64,000 nt of DNA from Campanula takesimana. Lineage: Eukaryota; Streptophyta; Magnoliopsida; Asterales; Campanulaceae. Under the pieces are notes generated by a model. That model saw nothing but the letters and a program-made list of their open reading frames with translations, made no database searches and was not told the DNA's origin. Every line of letters starts with the position of its first letter. Position 1 is the stretch's first letter. Below, in pieces: positions 1 to 12,371 of the stretch. Where the stretch lies: NCBI GenBank assembly GCA_026119855.1, contig JAOWBW010000762.1, positions 248,001 through 312,000 of the forward strand. Direction: 5' to 3'. Position numbers and translations under genes: made by a program.

Positions 1-692
1 TTTAATTTAATCAATATGGACGGATCCAGGATCATGGGTGTTTGACTTCATATGTTTATTCCACTGCGCATGATGCATCAAAACCCAACAGTGGTATCAG
101 ATTCTCGTTCATCGTTGATTATTTTAATATATCATGTTTAAATTATTTGATTTGATTATATGATTTGCATGATTATGAGATGAATATGTGATTAGGGTTT
201 ATGAGCATGAGTAGATGGAGATTATGTGATTATTATATTGATGTGATCCATATGAATAATTGCATGTTAGGGTTATCAATAAATAATTTGATTATGTGTA
301 TTGATAATTTAGATCTAATTTTTATATGTAATAAATTGTTTATTCATGATATTGATTAGATCTATTTAAATTCATAATTTGTAAATTCGTGTTGGTTTAA
401 TCTGATTAATTCATGAACACGATAATGGAATCGATCGAATTTAAAAATTCTGGATATCTGGAATAAGGCACCGTACGGCGCCCTTGGGTTTCCTGGGCAG
501 ATTTGTTTTGTTTTCTGGTTTTCTGATTGTTCTGCAAATCGTTTACAGAATTCGAATCAGGAATTGAATCTGGTTTCAGATGGCAGATTTTCGAAACCGT
601 ATTTCCTGAAATATGATTTAATCCAGAAAATTGCAGAAATCAGAATTCTAAAAAGTTCATGATTGCTTTAGTCTATGAAATTGATGAGACAA
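1..692 (+). mobile_element. LTR end, primer site and leader of an interrupted LTR retrotransposon
   Basis: The first 90 bases end in CCCAACA, a typical LTR terminus, and are followed at 92-101 by TGGTATCAGA, the start of the initiator-methionine tRNA primer site used by many Copia elements. The remaining bases up to 692 look like an AT-rich untranslated leader without a recognisable gag. The leader stops where the Gypsy-type LTR starting at 693 was inserted. The rest of the element lies outside the window or was lost, so the family is unknown. Confidence 0.55.
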
Positions 693-3600
693 TGTAACGC
701 CCATCCTTAATCTCGTTAAATTTTTGACTTATTTGTTAAATTTTTGACTTGCTTGTTAAATTCTTGACTAGCATATTTATATGCTATTTTATTTGAGTTA
801 ATTATTTAATTGCTTTAGAAAATTAAGGTGGTTAAATGTCAAAGTTGAAAGTTTAGGGCCTTTTTGTCAAAGTTAGAACTTGAGGGGCTTAATTGCAATT
901 CCTCGAAACTTGTAAGTATATCAAGTTGGGTTTGCCTTCTTCCTCAGCACTTTCTCAAGTTCTTTCTCGTACTTTCTCTCTGTTTCATAAAAAGGAGTTC
1001 AGTTTTACCATACTCTCGACTCCTCGCGATTAATTATCCCTCTGTTCGTGATTCCGGTCCCGGATAAATATTCGTGGCGTTGAATAGAGCGTTCCAGGCC
1101 GATCAGAAATTAATTTGGGTTAACTTGATTTTTGACTAGGTAAGCTATTGACTCCCCCTTACTTGTAATAACATGCATATATGTTATTCCCGATACTTGT
1201 TCTTGTTAAAATTGTGTTTTGAGCAATTTTTGTGATACTTGTAATTTTGGGACGAAGGGAGTATAATATACTGCGTATGCGTATGAAGGAAACTTGAAAA
1301 AAAAGTATACTCCTGGGTTTGTCAAAAGATTAGTAGGAAAATTATACTCCTATTCGTGAGACGGTAAAATAGTAACTTGATTTAAATATTATTAGAAAAA
1401 TTGTACTATTATTTGTGGTACGGGGAAATGAATGGAAGTATCCCTAAATGGGTATATTAGTATATTATAAAATTGTACTTATACTTTTAAGACGGTGAAT
1501 TATTTAAATGGAATAAAAGAGAATTATTCTATTACTTGTGGGACAGTGATAAAGTAATGAAGTATCCCTATAAAAGTGTTCTGGGAATGTTAAAATGCAC
1601 TCTTAAATGTTAGAAAGTGTTAGTGGGTTTATACTCCTACGATTGGGACGGAGAATTCTAAGTCTGGAAAGAAATTTGATGTTTGCTGAAAATTGTACCA
1701 GGCGCCCGCCTGGTGGTCCTTCAAGCGCCCGCCCATTTCATCAGAAGTTTTGGTTTCAATAGTGCTTTGATGAGCAGCCGCCCGGTCCCTTGTAGGCGCC
1801 CGCCCGGTCCCTTGTTTCAACAAAAGTGTTTTAAATCTAAATTGAAATGAAAGCTTATCCCTCCTAAGGCATAGAGCCTTAGTATAAGATGTCCTAGCAA
1901 GTGTTGTGACACCTTAGGGGCATCAGAAGTGAGTCTTGAACATGATTACTCATTAAATTAAAATGAGAACTTGATTATAAAAGGAAGAACTCTTCTTTAT
2001 GTCTTGAAAGTGCTATGAACAAGCACTTATGTGTTATGCTTGTCTTGGAACCAATGTTTGTGCACCTTGAGGGCACCAAATTAGTGTCTTGAGCTTGAAT
2101 ATCCTATGTAGGGGATTATGAACTTGTAAGTATGAGTTGTATAGCTCATTTACTTAATTTGAACTCGAAGTATTCTTGGTCTAGGTTTAGGGTACTACCC
2201 TAGATGGCCTAGATGAGTGTTGTAGAACACTCTAGTACTGAAAAATAGTCTCTTTGTGAACAAATAAAATTTGGACTTGAATCATAATTAAATGATAACT
2301 TGAGTATAAGAGTAGTAACTCTTTTATGTGTCTTAAAGTTAAGGTTTGTGTACCTTAGGGGCACCAACTAATGTCTTGAGCTTGAATGTCCTAAGAAAAG
2401 GATTGGGAAATAGTACGTGAAAGATGTATAATTCATCTTCCTAGCTTGAACTTGAGTATAAGATGATAAAATCTTGTATATGTATTGAATGTCTTGAATG
2501 CCTTGAATGTCTTAAGTTGAGACAGTAACTTGAAGTATAAGACAATAAAATCTTGTACATGACTTGAACATCCAAATAATTGGATTAAGACTTGAATATA
2601 AGATTATAAAATCTTGTACGTGCCTTGACACCAATAATGTGTATGGTAATAAACTTGAAAGATTCTTGATGTGTATATGCAAATCTTGCATATATTTACT
2701 TGATAGAATGTTACTTATTGATTACTTGATACATGGTATGAATAACCGAAAGAGTTGGGATATGGGATTAGATAGAGAATAATTAACTCTACTATACATT
2801 TGAATTTGATACGTGTATATTGGAAGTGCTATGAATAAGCACTAAAGTGCTAGTGATTGGTTGTAATCGTGTATATACTCAATGAAGTATATAAAGAATA
2901 AAGAAGATATCTTGTCTTGAAATGGGTTCCTAAGAAAATAGGGACTAGTGTAATATGAAGATAATTCATATAATCGTGAATACTACGATTTAAGTTAATA
3001 AGAATAACTACAGAACACAATATGTGTTGGAAAATGTATTCGATTACAAACGATACATATACGTGAGATATGACCGTGACTAGGTATGATGTGACCTATT
3101 CTACTACGTATTTAGAGTCTAAGGTATTGGGCTCTATTTGATAGTAAGGGTATCGTGATACACACTTTAATGTGTTAAACGTGATATGAATATGTATGTG
3201 CAAACTTGGCATGTGACAAAGTGATATAGAATGATATACCCTACTACTTGTTTGAGGTCTGTTATTAATAGACTCTAACTTGGATTGACCGTGTTATATG
3301 GACACTCTACGTGCCATTGTTAGATTGATTTGTCTTCGCAATGATTGCGTATGTGTACTTGTATTCTCGTGAGCACATGATACATGATTACATGGTGCAT
3401 ATTCTTGTGAGCACATGATACATGATTACATGGTTCATAAAGACTAGTCCACTAATATGGGACTTAGTTCTATTCTCGTAGTTCAAGTAAACATCTACTT
3501 GTGCATTCTTGTGTGAGTCCAGCTGGTTCTCCTTGCTTGTTCGGAAATATATAGGTTCACGCTTGTCGCGAGAGCTGGGGCTTAAGTGACAATCGGGTCC

Positions 3601-3791
3601 CTATGTATTTGCGCTTGACCCCTTACTACCGGCCATAGTAAGGGCATAGCTTCCTTGGTTGGAGCAATAAGCCTGACTTAAGTGAATGCTAAACTCTTGA
3701 ACACCTCGTGAATCTTGTTCTTGGGAATGATACTGGTTACCGAGTCTTCTTATATACTGCATAGCAGTCTCTTGTTCTTGATCATGGTTGT
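693..3791 (+). mobile_element. Gypsy-type long LTR, 3' part cut off by a Sirevirus insertion
   Basis: It begins TGTAACGCCC and matches the reverse complement of the solo LTR at 34887-38629 over about 3.1 kb, including the region near 1780 rich in CGCCCGCC and the region near 3720. The homology stops exactly at 3791, after GGTTGT, where the Sirevirus LTR starts with TGTTAGG. Roughly the last 0.7 kb of the LTR is therefore missing here. The long length and the TGTAACGCCC start suggest a Tekay/Del-type chromovirus, by inference only. Short open frames inside it (near 864-1067 and 3601-3843) recur in the other copy but look like LTR sequence, not genes. Confidence 0.75.
1240..1660 (+). repeat. 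Degenerate tandem modules inside the Gypsy-type LTR
   Basis: About six imperfect modules follow one another, each with the pattern tatACTCCTAnnnGTGRGACGGnnaa, for example near 1253, 1340, 1410, 1480, 1530 and 1640. The spacing is roughly 60-90 bases. The same modules occur in reverse in the solo LTR near 37550-38090, so they belong to the LTR. They may be promoter or enhancer repeats of the element. Confidence 0.5.
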
Positions 3792-5256
3792 TGTTAGGAT
3801 TCATTGTTAGTTCACCCACCTTAATTTGATTGATCCATGCCACGTGTCTTTTTATGGACTTTAGGACCGCATGTAATGAAGTTCTACTTCAATTTTTAGA
3901 TAAGTCCATTTCTAGTTTGTTTAGTTGTCTAGGCTAAGTATAGTTCGGTTGTATCATTAGCGGTTTAGTGCTTCAAGCCGTCATCTTGAGACCGCCAGCA
4001 TGGAGCCCTTCAGTTTTCATCAAACTGCAGTTTGCATGTTTGATGAAACCGCCCATCAAGATCATTCTTCAAACCGCCCCTATGCTTGGTGAAACCGCAG
4101 AGCAGTTATTGAAGAATTAAAGAGATGTCATTTATTCCTTAGACAAACATTCCCTTTTTGACCGTAAAAGGATGTTGTTATGTCATGTCAAAATAACTCT
4201 AAGTTAACTTGGAGTTTCTGCAAGGAATGTCGGTTTTTCTATCAGTTTGAATTGCTTACCGTTAGTCCTTTCTGCAACAAAGGAAAAATGTCAGGTAGTG
4301 GTGCAACAACTACCTAGGACTACAAGACAAAACCAAGGACGAAAATGACAGCTCAACCAATGGGATTTCGACAGCACTGTACCCTTCAGATTTGATTCAA
4401 ATCTTTACCCAACGGTCACAAGGGTGCTCTGCCTATAAATAGCCTCCATTATTCAATAATGAAGGTTGCTGAGCTTCAAGAGATTCATTCCCAAGTATTC
4501 AAGTTTGCTTTGAAGAGTTAAACCCAGATATTCATATCTTCAAACCATCTCCATTGCAAACCCAGTTCTTCATCAAAGCTTCAAGCCTAACAACCATTCA
4601 TACTTAGCCTTTACACCGAAAGAATTCTATTTGCTCAACCATCATTTAGATACTTAGAGCATTTGATTTCTTTTCACACACACACCCGATTTATATGATC
4701 ACATAGATTATATACTTCGAAAACACCGGTTGTTATTATAGCTTAGGTTAGACTTATTGTTTAGAGTTTAGATTCATCTTGTAAAACCTCCTCTAAATTA
4801 ATACAAGTCTTATAGCTATTAGAAAATCCTAGACTAACCATCTAGGTAGAGGACGTAGTTCATTTAAGAACGAACCTCTTCAATTTGTGTGTTTGATCTT
4901 TGTTTTCTGTCTTGATATTTACCTTTCTTGTTTGTGGTCTTGAACTTGCTTTCATACACGAAATGACTTGAAAGATGAATTGTGTTTTCCTTTAAACTTT
5001 AAGTTTAACTATTCTGTTGCATCATAGTGTTTTCTCAACCCGAGTCAAACTTCCCAACTCTTTAACTAACCTATTTGGCCAAACCGCAAACTCCGCTGTG
5101 CATTTTATCAGTTCGGTTCTTGTGCCTTGAACCGCAGTTGGCCAAACTGATAAGTACTCGGTTGATTTTAAAAGGGTACTTTAGAAAAAGTTTCGGACCG
5201 CTATTCACCCCCCCACTCTAGCGGTTCTATACCCTTGTTGCCCTCTGGGACCAACA
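3792..5256 (+). repeat. 5' LTR of the Sirevirus-like element
   Basis: It starts TGTTAGG and ends GGGACCAACA, giving the expected short inverted terminal match TGTT-G / C-AACA. It contains a TATA box at 4434-4441 and many AAACCGC-like motifs. The five bases before it (GTTGT, 3787-3791) would be one copy of the target duplication; the second copy is not in the sequence because the 3' end falls in or beyond the gap. Confidence 0.8.
4434..4441 (+). promoter_or_regulatory. TATA box of the Sirevirus LTR
   Basis: TATAAATA lies in the middle of the LTR, as expected for the U3 promoter. Transcription would be expected to start about 25-35 bases downstream, near 4465. Confidence 0.65.
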
Positions 5257-5258
5257 AG

Positions 5259-5270
5259 TGGTATCAGAGC
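5259..5270 (+). other. Primer binding site, tRNA-Met type
   Basis: TGGTATCAGAGC, two bases after the LTR end, is complementary to the 3' end of plant initiator methionine tRNA, the usual primer for Copia elements. Confidence 0.9.
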
Positions 5271-5320
5271 TCTACCACCAAACTTGTTTTTACAAGCTTA
5301 ACCACTTGGGTGCTGATCCA

Positions 5321-7718
5321 ATGGCAAACACAAACACCCATATGATGCAAACATCCAATTCAAATCACTTACCGATTCTGGATGAAGATAGTTTTATTTT
5401 TTTGGAAAGATAGGATGATGAAACACATGATTTCATGTGATCGTAGACTGTGGACCGCAGTTACTGATGGACCATATGTTCCTATGAAAGCTAATCCTCG
5501 TGCAGGAACCGCAGGAGAAGAAGCTGAAGTTAAGAAATTAGAAAGTGAATGGACTGATGCAGACCGCATCAATGTGGATTTTGATGGAAGAGCTATGTCC
5601 ATGCTAGTGTCAGCTATTGACCTGAGGACTCATTCTAAGGTGCTTCACTGCAAAACCACAAAGGCTACCTGGGATGCTATAGTTGACTTTCTGGAAGGAG
5701 ATTCAGATACCAAGAAGAACCGCCTCTATCAACAGAGAAGACTCTTTGACTATTTTGTTAAAGATCCTAAGGAATCTCTTAGACAATGCTATGAGAGGTT
5801 TATTGATATTGCTAATGTTTGTTTTTCTCTTGGACATGTCTATTCTAATACAGATTTGAACATGAGATTCATGCAAGCACTTGGTAGCAAATGGCTGATC
5901 AAAACTACTAACATTGAAGACAACAAGGACTTGGAAGCTCTTGATCTTCGACACTTGTATGCCATGCTGAAGGTTTTTGAATTTAAGCTTGAAGAGGTCC
6001 ATGAAACCGAAAGCAGATTTAAGACCCTCTCTCTAGCTGCATTCAACAATACCTCATCTCCTGTCTACAATCCAGACCATCATCAAACCGCTCCTCACCT
6101 CCACTTGCACACCGCTCCTCCTGACCAAAATGTTCCTAGATATAGTCCTCAAACCGCACCTTCTGAATATTACCAACAGTCTCACCAATCCTATCCTCAA
6201 TCACATCAATCATATCCTCAATCTTATCAATCTTATCAGCAGTCTCATCAATCTTACACTCCTCCTCAAAGTTCTTATGCTCAGAGTGTAGGATCACAAT
6301 CCTCAAGTTCTACTCAAGTTGATTTTGATGAAATGGATGATGAAGAATTTGCTTTGTATGTGAAGAAATACACCAAGTTCAGAAAAATAATAGATCTCAA
6401 TTTCCATCCAAAGGCCCAGCAAAGTTTGTCCCTTCAACCAGATTCAACAAAACTGCAGATCCCAAGACTAGGGATGACTTGGTTTGTTATAACTGCAGAC
6501 AACCAGGTCACTTTGCTTCAAGTTGTCCCAAACCGAGGTATGAAGCCGCGCCAGCAAAGAAACCATTCAACAAGAAATTCGTGAAAAAAAGAGGAATGGT
6601 AGTTGACCAAGGAGATCAACCGTTGACATGGATGGGTTCAGACTCAGATGAAAGTGATGATGAAGAAACTTCTAATCTCTGTCTCATGGGATTTGAAGAA
6701 AGAATTGAAATTGACGAAAGCCTTCCACTGCCAAAACAACAAATGAAGTTAGTTTCACCTAAGACTCCTGAGGCTAGATCAAGCAGAGCTCCTACAACAC
6801 CAAACTACACTCCCGAGGTTCAAGCAGACCAAAGTCATGATGATCAGGTACTAGAACGTGCAAATATTATATGTCAACAACACACTGTACTTAAAAAGGC
6901 ATATAAACTAATGGCTGCGGAACTTGAAGAATCCCAACGTGTATGTAAATCCCACAAGGAGGAAATTGAAAATCTCAAGCTCCAAATTGCTGGGATATCT
7001 ACTATTGTGGATGAAAACCGCTATCTGAAGGACAGAACCGAGGTACTTCTCACCCAAATCCATGATCTTACCGTACAAAGGGATGACCTCCAAAAGTGAC
7101 CGATGTATGGACTAAGTCTGGTGTCACCGTGGAACAAATCATAAATTCACAAATTCCTACTTCGGATAAAAGTGGATTGGGGTTTAAAACCGATGATGGG
7201 TGTAAGTGTCCTTGTCTCTGTGCCGAAGGTGGTGTGAAACCTACTGAACAAACCAAAGAAATTCCTAAGGTTAATCATGCTGGTAAAAAGGGCTCAAAAC
7301 TAGAAATTAAAAGGCAAAATTATTTCTCTGAGTACCCTAAAAACCAGACTGGGAGAGATTCAAAGTGGAAAGAGAAATCCATAGCGGCTGAGGCAACCAA
7401 GGAAGTATTGAGTGATGAAACCGCTCCTAGTCGGTTTAAGGAAATTCCTATCATTTTCCCTAAAGCCGCACCTAAGAGGAAGGTTGAGCTCAAGAAGGTA
7501 ATCTTTGTTAAAGCCAAAACCGCTGACCCAGTAAAACATGAGAAACCGAAGGTCAGTAAAGGGTTTGTAAAACCGCAACCAAAACCTGGATTTATTCATT
7601 GTGCTATTTGTGCTGATTTGGTCATAGTGCTAGTCATTGTCTTTTAAGATTCACACCCAATGCCAAGGGACGTAAAAATCCTAAGGTCAAACAAGTGTGG
7701 GTCCCAAAAAGCCGCTAA
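5321..7718 (+). pseudogene. gag: Sirevirus-like gag, frameshifted
   Basis: This encodes the nucleocapsid precursor that packages the retrotransposon RNA. The likely start is ATG 5321; a run of seven T near 5396-5402 shifts the frame, after which a long frame (5382-6584) carries the UBN2/Sirevirus gag domain with the WKDRMM and TWDAI motifs. A Gln/Ser/Tyr-rich stretch (6160-6300) follows. Another shift near 6380 leads to the first CCHC zinc knuckle (CYNCRQPGHFASSC, from about 6482), then a coiled-coil-like acidic part to about 7095. A further shift at 7095 leads to a second knuckle (CAIC-GHS-H-C pattern, near 7600) with one more single-base shift inside it. The frame ends VWVPKSR at 7718. Four single-base shifts, but few stops, mean it is either recently dead or affected by base-call errors. 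Confidence 0.8.
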
Positions 7719-7756
7719 CCCTAGGACCCAAGGAATAAGGGGGACCAAAACCTTTC

Positions 7757-10700
7757 ATGTTTATTTTTCAGATTTCATGTTTTATGGCTGGAACCGCTAA
7801 GAAGAAGAAGGATCTATGGTATTTGGATAGTGGATGCTCACGACACATGACTGGAGATTCCGAACTACTCTGCAATTTCATCCAAATGAAAGGTCCCCCA
7901 GTAGTGTTTGGTAACAACAAAAAAGGAGAAACAGTAGGATATGGAGCAATCAAACGAGGAAAGGTGACTATTGAAAATGTGTCACTAGTAGAAGGACTCA
8001 AGCACAACCTTCTCTCCATATCTCAGTTTTGTGACAAAGGAATGAACTGCAACTTTACTTCAACTAACTGTTACATCAAAGATGCTTCCTCTGAAGTCAC
8101 TCTACTGACTGGCAACAGAACAGGTGATGTTTATATGATAGATTTAAGCAATATTGTTTCTATTGCTGACCTCTGTTTTGTAGCCAAAAATATAAGTGAA
8201 AGCAGCTGGTTATGGCATAAGCGGCTCAGCCACTTGAACTTCAAGTATCTAGCAAAACTGCACAGGGATGGTCTAGTAAAAGGACTACCCAAAGTGGCTG
8301 ACCATCATGATGAAAAGTGTAAAGCATGCCAGCTTGGAAAGCAGCCCAAACAGTCATTTCCTAGTAAACCGCTCCTTCAACGAACCGCTGTTTGCAACTG
8401 CTGCACATAGATTTATTTGGACCTGTCCCAACCGCCAGTATTGGAGGAAACCGCTATACACTTGTGGTGGTTGATGATTATTCAAGATATACATGGGTGG
8501 AAATGATGGCCTCTAAAGATGATACTTATGGCATCGTAACCGCTCTCTTTAGACAGCTCCAAACTCAGAAATTGGATGACATTGTTGCCGTGCATTCAGA
8601 TAATGGAACCGAATTTACAAACAATGGTGTTGCCCAATATTGTGATGATCATGAATTGATCATAACTTCTCTGCCGCTGGGGTTCCACAACAGAATGGAG
8701 TTGTAGAAAGAAAGAACAGGACTTTGATTGAAGCCGGGAAGACAATGATTGCAGAAGCAAAGCTTCCCAAATACTTCTGGGCCGAAGCCGTCAATACCGC
8801 ATGTTTCACCCAGAACCGCTCCCTAATCATCAAAGTTCACAACAAGACTCCTTATGAATTGTGGCGAGGCAGATCACCCAACATTGCCTTCTTCAAAATA
8901 TTTGGATGCAAGTGCTACATCTTGTACAATGGCAAAGAGCATCGAGGTAAATTTGATGCTAAGGCCGATGAAGGTATTTTTGTTGGTTATTCAAAACACT
9001 CCAAAGCTTTTCGTTGTTTCAATAAGATATCTTTAAAAATTGTAGAATCAGTCCATGTTACATTTGATGAACATAATCTTCTTGAGCCACATATGGCTCC
9101 AAATGTTGCTGATGATTTTAGTGGTTTGAGACAGGTACATTTTACCCTAATCATGCAACCGCAAATGACCAACCTACTCAAACCGCTTCATCAGGTTCTT
9201 CAGTCGCTCCAAATCAAACCGAAGGTTTTGCTGTAGAACCGCATTCTTCTGATCCCATTCAAACCGTTGATCCAGTTCCAAACATCACCTTCAATGAAGA
9301 TTTCAATGAATATCAAGAAGAGCCTCCTCTGGAAAATCTTCAAGAAATAGTGGTTCATGAAGACCTCCCTCCAGAAATCAATGAACATAGAGACCATCCA
9401 ACAACTAATGTTATAGGTCCTATCAGTTCTGGTGTTCAAACAAGAGAAAGCTTAACTCATAGGATAACCACAGTTTGTTCTCAACCGCACTGTTATCTCA
9501 GATGGAACCGAAGAAGGTAGATGAAGCTCTAAGTGATCCAAGTTGGGTAGCTGCAATGCAAGAAGAGCTCAATCAGTTTGAAAGATGCAGAGTTTGGACT
9601 CTAGTTCCAAGGCCCAGAGATCACTCTGTAATTGGAACAAAATGGGTATACAGAAATAAGATGGATGAAAATGGTACTATTACAAGAAACAAAGCAAGGT
9701 TGGTTGCTCAGGGTTATAGGCAAGAAGAAGGGATTGATTATGATGAAACCTTTGCCCCTGTAGCCAGACTTGAAGCCATTAGATTGTTCCTGGCTTATGC
9801 CTCCTTCAAGAAATTCAAGTTATATCAAATGGATGTGAAGAGTGCATTTCTGAATGGTGAACTACAAGAAGAAGTTTATGGAGCTCAACCGCCAGGATTT
9901 GAAGACAACAAATATCCCAATCATGTCTTCAAGCTCAAGAAGGCCTTGTATGGACTCAAACAAGCTCCAAGAGCATGGTATGACACTCTATCTAAATTCT
10001 TATTGATCAAGGCTTCTCTAGAGGTAAAATTGATACAACCCTATTTATTGCTAAACACAAAGGTCATTCATTATTAGTTCAAATATATGTTGATGATATT
10101 ATTTTCGGTTATACTAATGAGACTATGTGTGTTAAGTTTGAGAAGCTTATGAAAGGTAAATTTGAGATGAGTATGATGGGAGAATTGACATTCTTTCTTG
10201 GACTCCAATCAAGCAATGTCATGATGGAATATTTATCAACCAAGCCAAATATACCAAAGATTTGATCAAGAAATTTGGGCTTGAAACCGCTAAGCCAGTT
10301 GATACCCCAATGCAAAAGGCCTGCAGTTTGGATCAAGATGAACGAGGTAAGAAAGTTGATCAGACTCTCTACCGAGGTATGATTGGTTCTTTACTTTACT
10401 TAACTGCTAGTAGGCCGGATATCATGTTCAGTGTTTGTGTTTGTGCTAGATTTCAAGCTGACCCTAGAGAATCTCATCTTATTGCTGTTAAAAGAATTAT
10501 TAGATATTTATGTGGATCTGTTAATCTTGGACTTTGGTACTCCAAAGAATCTTCATTTGATCTATTAGGTTATTCAGATGTTGACTTTGCAGCATGTAAG
10601 ATAAGCAGAAAGAGCACAAGTGGTACTTGTCAGTTCCTTGGAACCCGGCTTGTATCATGGTCCAGCAAGAAACAAGCATCGGTTTTAGTCTCAACCGCTG

Positions 10701-11028
10701 AAGCTGAATATATTGCGGCTGGAAGCTGTTGCTCTCAAATTCTCTGGATGAAACAGCAGTTGGAAGACTATGAAGTATTTGAGAAGAACTGCCCTATCTA
10801 CTGTGATAGTACTGCAGCAATATCAATCTCCAACAATCCAGTACAACACTCAAAAACCAAGCACATTGACATAAGATATCATTTCCTCAAAGATCATGTT
10901 GAAAAGAAGAACATTTTCTAGCAAAGGTGGGAACCGACGATCAAATTGCAGATATTCTCACCAAACCGCTTGAAAATTCTAGGTTCTTTCATTTACGAGG
11001 AGAAATAGGTATGCTGGAACTTACTTAA
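7757..11028 (+). pseudogene. pol: Sirevirus-like pol polyprotein, frameshifted
   Basis: The polyprotein would give protease, integrase, reverse transcriptase and RNase H. Seen in order: the aspartic protease motif LDSGCSRHM (DSG at 7826-7834); the integrase zinc finger (H...H...CKACQLGK, about 8220-8330); the integrase core with HIDLFGP (8400) and SDNGTEF (8599); reverse transcriptase with TKWVYRNK, QMDVKSAFLNGE (9830) and YVDDIIFG (10086-10097); RNase H with EAEYIAAG and CDSTAA (10700-10810); and the end with ADILTKPL before the stop at 11026-11028. Single-base shifts lie near 8385, 8675, 9130, 9480, 10000, 10200 and 10921. The canonical VYVEQPPGF appears as VYGAQPPGF. No full-length product can be made from the sequence as written. 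Confidence 0.85.
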
Positions 11029-11480
11029 TATAATTCATGCCTATTTATTCTTGTTCTAATAATTTTTGTTAAGTATTTTGGCTCTATTAAGAAAATGCAA
11101 ATAGCTTGCGGTTCAATCGACAAAACCGCAACAAGATGGTTCGGTTAAAGATTCCACTTAAACCGAAGAGTCAAGTAGAATAATTTCAGTTTTGTCCAAA
11201 CCGAATCGTCAAAGCAAGGTTTCGGTTTTTATACTGAAACCGAAGATAGATCTGGAAGATATCGGTTTCACCTAAACCGATAATGAGGAAAAGGTAAGTC
11301 GGTTTACGTAAAACCGATCAGGTATGAAATTGCATTTTAGTCCCTACTTTATGTCACTTCATTCATTAAGGACCTTTTTGCAATTATCTCTGCCGCATTG
11401 AATGCGAATCGACAGGTACACTTGACGGTTGAGTTTCCTTCAGCCGTCATGCCCGCTCCACTACCCGAGGTGGTTAATTG
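11029..11480 (+). repeat. Motif-rich 3' region after pol, full of CGGTT/AACCG pairs
   Basis: After the pol stop the sequence holds many CGGTT and AACCG words in both orientations (for example 11100-11320) and then a more ordinary stretch. It has no long open frame. Many similar motifs are scattered through the rest of the element, so this is a compositional feature of the family and possibly an RNA-folding or regulatory region. Confidence 0.5.
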
Positions 11481-11482
11481 AG

Positions 11483-11489
11483 TATAAAA
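11483..11489 (+). promoter_or_regulatory. TATA box upstream of the 3' accessory ORF
   Basis: TATAAAA is followed by a CT-rich leader (11520-11600) and an ATG at 11622, a layout typical of a plant gene promoter and 5' untranslated region. It lies inside the retrotransposon, between pol and the gap. Confidence 0.5.
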
Positions 11490-11621
11490 GACAAACCATT
11501 TTTCAATTTATCTTTTTACCTTCTTACTCTTTTTAGCAAAACCCCTTCTCTCTCCTCTGTACGCACTCATCTCTCTCTCTCTGTTCTCACTCAAAATTCT
11601 CTTACTTAAACAAAATTTTTA

Positions 11622-12371
11622 ATGGCACCAAAGAAATCAATTGATCTTGCTTCTTCTTCTACATCGTCCAAACCATCGAAGCCTGATATGGTATGAATTT
11701 CTGAACCCTAACTCAGTATACTTCATTTATCCGCCATTGTTGAAGCTTAAAAGCTTGTTCATCTTCCTTGATCATTTTATGCTTTTTCTTCAATTTCTTG
11801 GTTGGTTTGTGCTCGCATTTACTTATATACACTGTTTGTTTACTTTGTTTTAAGATTTGTGTTCAATTTGAGCAAAATCAATTTTGGGTTATTTGGTGTT
11901 CTTGCGAAATTTTGCAGATTTTGGGTTCATGTGTTGTTATTTGTCTTAGTTTATTTAGAACTTTGTTAGAATCTACTCTTTGTGATCATTTTGATATAAT
12001 TTTTTCCACGTTTTGGTTAAGATTTTGTTTTGCATATTCATACTCTGTTCTTCGTGTTCTTCATGCATTCAAACTCTTTTTCAAAATTTTCCCTCTTTGA
12101 TTCGTTTTGCCTTCACTGTTCCTTCATTCTTTGTTTTTACATTTTTACCCTTGCTCTCCTTGAACCGCATGTTTTCATTGTTAGGTTTCCTTGTTATAGT
12201 TTGTAGGACTTAATCAAACCGCGGTTTGCTTAAGGATTCAAACTATCATTCTTTAAGCTATTTCTAACTAAGAAAATCTTTCAGGATCCCTCAAACTTTG
12301 TTCCTGGTTCTAGGATTCTTGTGGATGAATTAAACAAGATGAAGTTGGAAGGAAGCTCCTCAAACTGCTGA
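11622..12371 (+). pseudogene. Intron-containing accessory ORF in the 3' part of the Sirevirus (partial)
   Basis: Exon 1 (11622-11690) encodes a short basic Ser-rich start, MAPKKS..., and ends at a GTATGA donor. A T-rich intron of about 594 bases ends with a CTAAC branch-like site and TTTCAG at 12284. Exon 2 starts at 12285, continues the frame with DPSNFVPGSR, and meets a TGA at 12369-12371. Beyond that stop a different frame stays open, with VLMDEPQFVTFVGSP near 12395-12440, so a frameshift is likely and the real ORF probably continues into the gap. Its place after pol is where some Sireviruses carry an env-like or other extra ORF. I see no membrane segment in the short visible part and do not recognise the protein. 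Confidence 0.45.

Noticed and set aside
864..1067. Open frame related to one at 38274-38477 on the minus strand
   Set aside because: It is repeated only because the LTR is repeated; no domain, and the C-terminal halves diverge.
3601..3843. Open frame on the minus strand (80 residues) related to one at 35654-35854
   Set aside because: Both lie in the two copies of the same LTR; the frame is short, differs between copies, and its 5' part here runs into the Sirevirus LTR.
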